A stretch of 8,195 bases of DNA from Alphaproteobacteria bacterium. Lineage in GTDB: Bacteria; Pseudomonadota; Alphaproteobacteria; UBA8366. This document shows, in pieces, positions 1 to 6,498 of the stretch (position 1 is its first letter; each line of letters opens with the position of its first letter). The position numbers and the translations under genes were made by a program. The notes beneath the pieces are model-generated. The model was not told where the DNA came from and did not search any database. It worked only from the letters and a program-made list of their open reading frames with translations. Where the stretch lies: NCBI GenBank assembly GCA_029861675.1, contig JAOTYV010000227.1, positions 1 to 8,195 on the forward strand. The letters are read 5' to 3'.

Positions 1-591
1 ATAATCGCGGACATAGGCCTCCAGGTCGCCCGCCGGCAGGACCCGGTTGGCCAGGCGCATCTGGCGGGCTTCCTCCGCATTGAAGCGGCGCGCGGTGTAG
101 AAAATCTCCTTGGCGGCCGACGGTCCGACCAGATCGACCAGCTTGCGAATATGGTGATAGCTGTAGCCAAGGCCCAGCTTCGCCGCGGGAACGCCGAACT
201 GGGCGTCCTCGGAGCAAATCCGCATGTCGCAGCAAATGGCGATCCCCGTGCCGCCGCCGATGCAGTAGCCCCGGACCATGGCAATGGTCGGCTTTTTCGA
301 TTCGTTCAGGGTGTCGTAGCCGCGCGTTACCGAATCGCCATAGGCCTTGATCGCGTCCTGCGACGCCCGCTCATCCTCGAATTTGGAGATATCGGCGCCG
401 GCCACGAACGCCTTTTCGCCCGCGCCCTTGAGGACGATCACCCGTACTTCGTCGTCGGCGTTGAACCGCTCGACCGCGTCGGCAAGGCCCTCCCACATTT
501 CCTTGGAGACGGCGTTGTGCTTTGCCGGGTTATTGAAGGTAATCCAGCCAATTGCGCCTTCTTTCTCGGCGATCAGTTTATCGCTGCTCAT
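1..591 (-). CDS. Crotonase-superfamily (enoyl-CoA hydratase/isomerase-like) protein, C-terminus cut by window edge
   Basis: The reverse strand encodes 197 residues from an ATG at 591-589, preceded by a GAGGAG ribosome site; the rest lies beyond base 1. The fold is clear from the oxyanion-hole segment AFVAGADISKF (about residues 61-71), the GYCIGGGTGIAICCDMRI block (108-125) and AQFGVPAAKLGLGY (130-143), followed by the KEIFYTARRFNAEEA region typical of crotonases. Family members bind acyl-CoA thioesters and act on them through an oxyanion-stabilised enolate in the cytoplasm. In rat mitochondrial hydratase the catalytic glutamates follow GGGC and FGQP; here those places hold Gly116 and Ala136, so a standard syn-hydration of enoyl-CoA is doubtful. 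Homologues of this subtype are usually annotated simply as enoyl-CoA hydratase. It lies 62 bases downstream of the CoA-transferase and is probably co-transcribed with it. The fold is certain, the reaction is not. Confidence 0.93.
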   Translation of the reverse strand, partial: MSSDKLIAEKEGAIGWITFNNPAKHNAVSKEMWEGLADAVERFNADDEVRVIVLKGAGEKAFVAGADISKFEDERASQDAIKAYGDSVTRGYDTLNESKKPTIAMVRGYCIGGGTGIAICCDMRICSEDAQFGVPAAKLGLGYSYHHIRKLVDLVGPSAAKEIFYTARRFNAEEARQMRLANRVLPAGDLEAYVRDY

Positions 592-653
592 GCTCTGCTC
601 CTCGGCGTCAAAGTGCCTGAAAGTATGGTGTCTGATCGATGCCGGACACGGGG

Positions 654-1847
654 TTAGATGACGTTGCGCTTGCGGAAGGCCGCAATCTGTTTCGGCGTAT
701 ACCCGAGATCGCTCATGACCTCGTCGGAATGCTCGCCACGCTCCGGCGGGGCCACCGCGAAGGTGCTGGGTGTGCGACTCAATTTGACGGCTTGCGCCAC
801 CAGTTCGATGTCGCCGATGACCGGATGGTGCACCGATTGCGCCGCTTCCAGATGCTTGACCTGCGGATCGGCGAAAACCTGATCGATCGAATAGATCGGA
901 CCGGCGGGAACCCCGGCCTCGTTCAGCATGTCGATCCAGGTCGCGCTGTCCTTGGTGCGCATGATCGCGTTGATATCCGCGTTCAGCGCATCGCGGTTCT
1001 CCGACCGTGCCGTCGCCGTTTTGTAAGCCGGATTCTCGATCAGGTGTTCCGCGCCGGCGGCCTTGCAGAACCGTTCCCAGATTGCGCCGCCCGCGACCGC
1101 GAGATTGATGTGGCCGTCGCTGGTCTCGAACACGCCGGTCGGGATGCTGGTCGGATGATTGTTGCCCGCCTGCTGCGCGACCTCCTGCGACATGGTCCAG
1201 CGCGCCGCCTGGAAATCCAGCATGAAGATCTGCGCCAATAGCAGCGAACTGTTCACCCATTGGCCCTTGCCCGACTCCTCGCGCTCCAGCAAGGCGACCA
1301 TGATGCCATGGGCGCACAACAGGCCGGCACATAGGTCGGCGATCGGTATGCCGACGCGGACCGGACCCTGGCCGGGCAGGCCGGTAATCGACATCAGCCC
1401 GCCCATGCCCTGGGCGATCTGATCGAAACCGGGCCGCCCGCTATAGGGGCCGTCCTGGCCGAAGCCCGAAATGCTGCCGAGGATGATGCGCGGATTGACC
1501 GCGGCCAGCGACTCGTAGTCGATGCCAAGCCGATTCTTCACGTCGGGCCGGTAGTTCTCGACCACCACATCGGCTTTTTCCACCAGTTTCTTGAATATCT
1601 CCAGGCCTTCGGGATCCTTAAGATTGAGCGTGATCGCCCGTTTGTTGCGATGCAGATTCTGGAAATCCGGGCCGTGCCGGTTGCCGCCCAACGCCTCGGC
1701 GGCGTCCAAGGCTTCGGGCAATTCGATCTTGATGACATTGGCGCCCCAATCGGCCAGTTGACGCACGCAGGTCGGGCCGGACCGGACGCGGGTCAGATCG
1801 AGAACCGTAAAGCGGGACAGGGCGGATGAGGCAGGTTTGTGCGGCAT
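654..1847 (-). CDS. CaiB/BaiF family (class III) CoA-transferase
   Basis: This 397-residue protein, close to the usual length of about 400, belongs to the formyl-CoA transferase/CaiB/alpha-methylacyl-CoA racemase family. It moves CoA between carboxylic acids in the cytoplasm; a racemase role is less likely but not excluded. Visible marks are VLDLTRVRSGPTCVRQLADWG near the N-terminus (residues 15-35), HRNKRAITLNLKDPEG (66-81), VVVENYRPDVKNRLGIDY (94-111) and GPYSGRPGFDQIAQ (133-146). Asp142 in PGFD matches the aspartate that forms the acyl anhydride in formyl-CoA transferase. I chose the ATG at 1847-1845 because AGGGGA lies a suitable distance upstream; an in-frame ATG at 1877 would add ten residues that do not look like the family. 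The gene leads the leftward pair with the crotonase and diverges from the liv genes. Donor and acceptor acids cannot be read from the sequence. Confidence 0.93.
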   Translation of the reverse strand: MPHKPASSALSRFTVLDLTRVRSGPTCVRQLADWGANVIKIELPEALDAAEALGGNRHGPDFQNLHRNKRAITLNLKDPEGLEIFKKLVEKADVVVENYRPDVKNRLGIDYESLAAVNPRIILGSISGFGQDGPYSGRPGFDQIAQGMGGLMSITGLPGQGPVRVGIPIADLCAGLLCAHGIMVALLEREESGKGQWVNSSLLLAQIFMLDFQAARWTMSQEVAQQAGNNHPTSIPTGVFETSDGHINLAVAGGAIWERFCKAAGAEHLIENPAYKTATARSENRDALNADINAIMRTKDSATWIDMLNEAGVPAGPIYSIDQVFADPQVKHLEAAQSVHHPVIGDIELVAQAVKLSRTPSTFAVAPPERGEHSDEVMSDLGYTPKQIAAFRKRNVI

Positions 1848-2080
1848 GGCGGCTTCCCCTGGATGACGGCGATGCACCGGTCATTAGTCGCGCCGGTGCC
1901 ATTTCGGCGCAATTCTTAACATCCGGCGGGAGCCGTGGCTAGGCGGACCGCGCGTTGCGCCGAAGGTCCGCCGGTTGCACCGGTCCGTGGGATATGCTGC
2001 ACTGAATCGCAGCCGTAATACCGCGCGGTGCCCGCAACGGCCGGGACGGCGGGAGAACAAAAAGAAGGGGCGGGGCCTGT
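1848..2080. promoter_or_regulatory. Divergent intergenic region with clustered short inverted repeats
   Basis: This 233-base spacer separates the leftward CoA-transferase gene from rightward livH and must hold the promoters for both if they are not read from further away. I see no convincing -35/-10 pair. It does contain several dyads: 8-base perfect arms GGCGGACC (1942-1949) and GGTCCGCC (1965-1972) around a 15-base centre, CCGGT-TGC-ACCGG (1971-1983), GCTGC/GCAGC arms (1996-2000 and 2009-2013), and the 10-base palindrome ACCGCGCGGT (2020-2029). Such dyads may be operators or leader hairpins, but GC-rich DNA yields some by chance. No leader peptide with a ribosome site is evident. A purine-rich AAAGAAGGGG (2061-2070) serves as the livH ribosome site. 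Confidence 0.4.
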
Positions 2081-2995
2081 ATGGAGTACTTTCTCCAGCA
2101 GCTCATCAACGGCGTCACGCTCGGCGCCATCTACGGTCTGATCGCCATCGGCTACACGATGGTCTACGGCATTATCGGCATGATCAATTTCGCCCATGGC
2201 GAGATCTTCATGATCGGCGCGTTCATTTCCCTGATCGCCTTTCTGCTGCTGGCGACGCTTGGCGTGACCTGGATCCCGTTGGCACTGTTGCTGGTGCTCT
2301 TGGTGGCGATGCTGTTCACGTCGGTTTACGGATGGGCGGTCGAACGGCTCGCATACCGGCCGTTGCGCGGTTCGTTCCGTCTGGCGCCGCTGATCTCCGC
2401 AATCGGCATGTCGATCTTTCTGCAAAACTACGTCCAAATTTTGCAGGGCGCGCGGGTCAAACCGTTGCAGCCGGTGGTGCAGGGCGGCTTCGAGGTCATG
2501 AAGCGCGAGGGTTTCACCGTCTCGTTGAGCTATATGCAAATCATCATCATCGTCGTCACGCTCGTGCTGATGACGATATTTTCCCTGATGATCACCCGCA
2601 CCTCGCTCGGCCGGGCGCAGCGCGCGTGCGAACAGGATCGGGGAATGGCCGCACTGCTCGGTATCAATATCGACCGGACGATTTCACTGACATTCGTGAC
2701 CGGCGCCGCGCTCGCCGCGGTCGCAGGGCTGATGTTCGTCCTGTATTACGGCGTAATCGATTTCTATATCGGCTTCGTGGCGGGCATTAAGGCGTTCACC
2801 GCGGCCGTGCTTGGCGGTATCGGATCGCTGCCGGGCGCGATGCTTGGCGGTCTGCTGATCGGCCTGATCGAGACGTTCTGGTCGGCCTATTTCACCGTCG
2901 AATACAAGGATGTGGCGGCTTTCGCGATCCTCGTCCTGGTGCTGATATTCCGGCCGACCGGGCTGCTCGGCAAACCGGAAATCGAAAAGGTATAG
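2081..2995 (+). CDS. livH: Branched-chain amino acid ABC transporter permease LivH
   Basis: This 304-residue inner-membrane protein is one of the two channel subunits of a HAAT/LIV-type ABC importer. It is highly hydrophobic, with about eight predicted membrane segments. The N-terminal block GAIYGLIAIGYTMVYGIIG then INFAHGEIFMIGAF (residues 15-48) is the LivH hallmark. The cytoplasmic coupling loop that docks on an ATPase is visible as LGRAQRACEQDRGMAALLGIN (about 176-196), with the conserved RA...A..LGIN spacing. The segment AVLGGIGSLPGAMLGGLLIG (242-261) and the ending FRPTGLLGKPE also fit the family. Length is close to E. coli LivH (about 308). The ATG at 2081 follows AAGAAGGGG by ten bases. 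It is the first gene of the rightward operon and ends only three bases before livM. Confidence 0.96.
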   Translation: MEYFLQQLINGVTLGAIYGLIAIGYTMVYGIIGMINFAHGEIFMIGAFISLIAFLLLATLGVTWIPLALLLVLLVAMLFTSVYGWAVERLAYRPLRGSFRLAPLISAIGMSIFLQNYVQILQGARVKPLQPVVQGGFEVMKREGFTVSLSYMQIIIIVVTLVLMTIFSLMITRTSLGRAQRACEQDRGMAALLGINIDRTISLTFVTGAALAAVAGLMFVLYYGVIDFYIGFVAGIKAFTAAVLGGIGSLPGAMLGGLLIGLIETFWSAYFTVEYKDVAAFAILVLVLIFRPTGLLGKPEIEKV

Positions 2996-2998
2996 AGG

Positions 2999-4333
2999 AT
3001 GGCGGTCGAGACGAGCGACAGACCCGCGCCGTCTTCCGGCCCCGATCTCGCACCGATTCTGAAGGACGCCGGCGTGACCGCTCTGATCGCCGGCGCGCTC
3101 ACCATTCCGCTGTTTGGATTCCGGCTGGTCAGCCTGGGAACAGGGCAGGGCATCGGTCTCGAGCAACGATGGGGGCTGGTGGCGATATCGGTGCTTGCCG
3201 TTTTCGTCGGCAGAATCGCCTTGACCGTGTGGCTCGAACGGCGGCGCACCGGTCGCCGGTCGGCCGCCTCGGAGGGGTGGAGCCTGAAGCGGTATGCCCG
3301 ACCGCTGCTGAGCGGCACGGCCTATGTGGTTGCGGGCATGGCATTTTGTTGGCCGTGGCTGCCTTTCGTCGATCGCTGGCTGCTGGATCTGGCCATCCTG
3401 GTTCTGACTTACGTGATGCTCGGCTGGGGCCTCAATATCGTGGTCGGGCTCGCGGGTTTGCTCGACCTCGGCTATGTGGCGTTCTATGCCGTCGGCGCTT
3501 ACAGCTATGCGCTGCTCGCGCTCAATTTCGATCTCAGCTTTTGGCAATGCCTGCCACTGGCCGGCGCCTTTGCCGCGTTTTTCGGCATCGTCCTCGGTTT
3601 TCCCGTGCTGCGGTTGCGCGGCGATTATCTGGCGATCGTGACGCTCGGATTCGGCGAGATTATTCGCATAATTCTGCTGAACTGGTACGACGTGACAAAA
3701 GGGCCGGACGGCTTGTCGGGGATTCCGCGGCCCAGCTTCTTCGGTCTGCCGTTCAAGCGAAACCCGCCGGATGGCGTGACGTCCTTTCACCAGTTCTTCG
3801 GGCTGGAGTATGCGCCCATTCAGCGCATCATCTTCCTGTACTATGTGATCCTCGTGCTCGCGCTGATCACCAACTTCTTCACGCTCCGAATTCGCAAGCT
3901 ACCGGTGGGGAGGGCCTGGGAGGCCTTGCGCGAGGACGAGATCGCCTGCCGGTCGCTCGGCATCAATGCGCGCAACACGAAACTGACGGCCTTTTCCATC
4001 GGCGCCATGTTCGCCGGTTTCGGCGGATCCTTTTTCGCCACCCGCCAGGGCTTCATCAGCCCGGAGAGCTTCACCTTTATCGAATCGGCGATCATCCTGG
4101 CGATCGTCGTTCTGGGCGGTATGGGAAGCCAGCTCGGCGTGGTATTGGCGGCGGTGTTTCTGCTCGGCATGACGGAATTCTTCCGCGAGCTCGAGCATTT
4201 CCGAATGCTGGCCTTCGGTGCCGGCATGGTCGCCATCATGGTGTGGCGGCCGCGCGGCCTGCTGGCCCATCGCGAACCGACGGTGCGGCTGAACGGCCCG
4301 CCCGGCGCCGATTACGGGAGGCGATCACCGTGA
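2999..4333 (+). CDS. livM: Branched-chain amino acid ABC transporter permease LivM
   Basis: This 444-residue protein is the second channel subunit of the importer. The core (about residues 125-425) carries the family block LGWGLNIVVGLAGLLDLGYVAF (141-162), the RLRGDYLAIVTLGFGEIIRI region (205-224) and the coupling loop GRAWEALREDEIACRSLGIN (304-323) that contacts an ATPase. IILAIVVLGGMGSQLGVVLA (365-384) and VWRPRGLLA (415-423) close the core. The first 120 or so residues form an extra membrane domain like the DUF3382 region of long LivM proteins such as that of E. coli (about 425 residues). A basic stretch ERRRTGRRS lies between two of its membrane segments. The ATG is three bases after the livH stop, with AAAAGG (2985-2990) eight bases upstream, inside the end of livH, so translation is probably coupled. 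Its stop overlaps the livG start. Confidence 0.96.
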   Translation: MAVETSDRPAPSSGPDLAPILKDAGVTALIAGALTIPLFGFRLVSLGTGQGIGLEQRWGLVAISVLAVFVGRIALTVWLERRRTGRRSAASEGWSLKRYARPLLSGTAYVVAGMAFCWPWLPFVDRWLLDLAILVLTYVMLGWGLNIVVGLAGLLDLGYVAFYAVGAYSYALLALNFDLSFWQCLPLAGAFAAFFGIVLGFPVLRLRGDYLAIVTLGFGEIIRIILLNWYDVTKGPDGLSGIPRPSFFGLPFKRNPPDGVTSFHQFFGLEYAPIQRIIFLYYVILVLALITNFFTLRIRKLPVGRAWEALREDEIACRSLGINARNTKLTAFSIGAMFAGFGGSFFATRQGFISPESFTFIESAIILAIVVLGGMGSQLGVVLAAVFLLGMTEFFRELEHFRMLAFGAGMVAIMVWRPRGLLAHREPTVRLNGPPGADYGRRSP

Positions 4334-5223
4334 TGCAGGAGGCCAGCGTCATCCCAAGCGGCGCGGAAGCGCTTCTGTCGGTGCAGCATCTGACGATGCG
4401 GTTCGGGGGGCTGGTCGCCATCGACGATGTCTCCTTCGCCGCCGGCAATGGCGAGATCACCGCCATCATCGGCCCCAATGGCGCCGGGAAGACCACGGTC
4501 TTCAACTGTCTCACCGGGTTTTACAGTCCCAGCGTCGGACGGCTCGCGCTGCGCCGCGAGGGCCGCGATTTCCTGCTGGAACGGATGGAAGGCTATCGCA
4601 TCGCTCAAAAAGCAGGTGTGGCGCGGACTTTTCAGAACATTCGGCTGTTCCCTCAAATGAGCGTGCTCGAGAACCTGCTGGTGGCGCAGCACAATGTCCT
4701 GATGCGCGCATCCGGCATGACGGTATTGGGCTTGCTCGGCTTCGCCAGTTATCGCCGTGCCGAACAGGCGGCCATCGACAAGGCGCGGTACTGGTTGGAC
4801 CAGGTGGGGTTGACGGAAAACGCCGATATCGATGCGGGGAACCTGCCCTATGGGGCGCAGCGCAAGCTGGAAATTGCCCGCGCCATGTGCACCGAGCCTG
4901 CGTTGCTGTGCCTCGACGAGCCGGCCGCCGGTTTGAATCCCACGGAATCGTTGGAACTCAACGAATTACTGCTCTTTATTCGCAACCAGCATAAGATTGG
5001 AATCCTGCTGATCGAACACGACATGAGCGTCGTCATGGAAATCTCCGACCACATCATCGTGCTCGATTACGGCCGCAAGATATCGGACGGCACGCCGGCG
5101 CATGTCCGGAACGACCCGGCCGTGATCCGGGCCTATTTGGGCGAGGATGAAGACGACCAATTGCCGCCGGAGGTGGTAGCCGACCTGGCGATGGACAAGG
5201 GCGGGGACGCGCCCGCCTCGTAG
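4333..5223 (+). CDS. livG: Branched-chain amino acid ABC transporter ATP-binding protein LivG
   Basis: This 296-residue cytoplasmic ATPase powers the LivH-LivM channel together with LivF. Walker A is GPNGAGKTT (residues 47-55, Lys53), the Q-loop is Gln101 in ARTFQNIRLFP, the signature is LPYGAQRKLEIARA (171-184), Walker B is LLCLDEP (191-197, catalytic Glu196), and the switch histidine is His229 in IEHDMSVVM. The LPYG form replaces LSGG but is usual in LivG. The segment after the first strands, GRDFLLERMEGYRIAQKAG, is longer than in E. coli LivG and, as I recall, common in alphaproteobacterial members. The tail after AYLGEDEDD (267-275) is acidic and about 25 residues longer than usual. ATG 4333 overlaps the livM stop (TGATG). 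A GTG at 4330, eight bases after GGGAGG (4316-4321), is an equally placed alternative start that would add one residue. Confidence 0.95.
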   Translation: MQEASVIPSGAEALLSVQHLTMRFGGLVAIDDVSFAAGNGEITAIIGPNGAGKTTVFNCLTGFYSPSVGRLALRREGRDFLLERMEGYRIAQKAGVARTFQNIRLFPQMSVLENLLVAQHNVLMRASGMTVLGLLGFASYRRAEQAAIDKARYWLDQVGLTENADIDAGNLPYGAQRKLEIARAMCTEPALLCLDEPAAGLNPTESLELNELLLFIRNQHKIGILLIEHDMSVVMEISDHIIVLDYGRKISDGTPAHVRNDPAVIRAYLGEDEDDQLPPEVVADLAMDKGGDAPAS

Positions 5224-5241
5224 CGGCGGGACGCGCGGTAG

Positions 5242-5964
<723 letters not shown>

Positions 5965-5983
5965 CCCGCTGCGCTCACGGGAA

Positions 5984-5990
5984 AAGGAGG
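5984..5990 (+). promoter_or_regulatory. Strong Shine-Dalgarno site that decides the start of the small membrane gene
   Basis: AAGGAGG is a near-perfect match to the 16S rRNA 3' end and the strongest ribosome site in the window. No ATG, GTG, TTG or CTG in the frame of the downstream gene lies at a usable distance. The codon seven bases downstream is ATC at 5998-6000, and the nearest standard start is TTG at 6013, 22 bases away. The site therefore argues for initiation at ATC. Confidence 0.7.
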
Positions 5991-5997
5991 ATCGGTT

Positions 5998-6330
5998 ATC
6001 TTTGATTGGACCTTGTTTGTCGGGATTACATTGTTTCTGTTCGGATTCCCCGCCTTCGCAACCGGGCAGGCGCTGGCCACGACCTGGCGTTCGGCCATTT
6101 GGGTGGTGGCGTATTGCCTGATGCTCGGTCTGGCGGACCGTTTCATCGTGTGGTCCCTGTTCGAGAGCGATTTGTCCTCCGTCGGCGGCTATTTGATCGA
6201 CAGTGCGGCCTTGGTGGCGATCGGATTGTCCGCCTTTGCGGTCACCCGGGCGCGCAAGATGGTTTCGCAGTATCCCTGGTTGTATGAAAGCAAGGGCGTG
6301 ATTGGCTGGCGGCGCATCGACGGTGCCTGA
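5998..6330 (+). CDS. Small three-helix membrane protein (DUF6867-like) within the liv cassette, probable ATC start
   Basis: The protein has 110 residues if translation begins at ATC 5998 (giving MFDWTLFVGITL), or 105 from TTG 6013. It shows three hydrophobic segments: near residues 4-22, 33-54 and 66-84. Between and after them are conserved-looking polar motifs: TGQALATTWR, LADRFIVWSLF, GGYLIDSA and RARKMVSQYPWLYE followed by GWRR. From memory these match the small proteins called DUF6867 that lie beside liv genes in alphaproteobacteria; this family name needs a profile search. No enzymatic motif is visible. Position between livF and the binding-protein gene, 33 bases after the livF stop, suggests co-transcription and perhaps a role in assembly or regulation of the transporter, but that is inference. 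The ATC start is preferred because AAGGAGG sits seven bases upstream and the extra residues continue the first helix. Confidence 0.85.
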   Translation: MFDWTLFVGITLFLFGFPAFATGQALATTWRSAIWVVAYCLMLGLADRFIVWSLFESDLSSVGGYLIDSAALVAIGLSAFAVTRARKMVSQYPWLYESKGVIGWRRIDGA

Positions 6331-6356
6331 CGAAGGCCGGGATTTATCCTTAAAAT
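6327..6356 (+). promoter_or_regulatory. Candidate sigma70-type promoter for the binding-protein gene
   Basis: CTGACG (6327-6332) and TAAAAT (6351-6356) match four and five of six consensus positions with an 18-base spacer. The -35 element overlaps the stop codon of the small membrane gene. A separate promoter would let the binding protein be made in excess over the membrane subunits, as is common for ABC importers. Weaker pairs also exist further down (TTGATG 6389 with TAGTCT 6411; TTGGAA 6434 with TTTCAT 6456), so the choice is uncertain. Confidence 0.3.
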
Positions 6357-6357
6357 C

Positions 6358-6434
6358 GCCGCAATATTCCTCATATTTGAGAAAGCGATTGATGCATAGC
6401 GGCGCAATGTTAGTCTCAATTCATCTGCCGCAAT
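6358..6434. repeat. Three direct copies of GSCGCAAT upstream of the binding-protein gene
   Basis: GCCGCAAT occurs at 6358-6365 and 6427-6434, and the variant GGCGCAAT at 6401-6408, all on the same strand, spaced by 43 and 26 bases. They lie in the 168-base AT-richer spacer between the small membrane gene and the binding-protein gene, just downstream of the candidate promoter. They could be binding sites for a regulator, but the unit is short and the spacing uneven, so chance is possible. Confidence 0.3.
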
Positions 6435-6498
6435 TGGAACACCCCGGCAGCATGATTTCATCATTTCAATCCACTCCAGTGTCAGGAGAACCCACAAA

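Noticed and set aside
628..649. Inverted repeat GTGTC/GACAC between the CoA-transferase and crotonase genes
   Set aside because: The arms are only five bases with a 12-base centre and no T tract on the transcribed strand, so it is neither a credible terminator nor a clear operator.
639..1241. Forward-strand open frame opposite the CoA-transferase gene
   Set aside because: The reverse strand carries a full-length CaiB-family protein here; the forward product is Arg/Asp-rich and featureless.
1848..1877. Upstream ATG at 1877 for the CoA-transferase gene
   Set aside because: The ten extra residues do not resemble the family and the ATG at 1847 has a better ribosome site.
2684..3790. Long open frame on the reverse strand (368 codons) across the ends of livH and livM
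   Set aside because: It is antisense to two clear permease genes, rich in Gln, Arg, His and Glu as expected of a GC-rich shadow frame, and has no family motif.
3169..4332. Open extension of the livG frame upstream through livM (388 codons)
   Set aside because: It lies inside livM in another frame and its product is Arg/Ala-rich without motifs; LivG homology begins at about 4375 and a ribosome site precedes 4330-4333.
4844..4864. LivG signature LPYGAQ instead of LSGGQ, at first sight a degenerate ATPase
   Set aside because: LPYG-type signatures are usual in LivG proteins and all other ATPase motifs are intact.
6434..6450. TTGGAAC...GGCA resembling a sigma54 promoter
   Set aside because: The required GG-N10-GC spacing is not met (GC is one base too near), so it does not fit the -24/-12 pattern.
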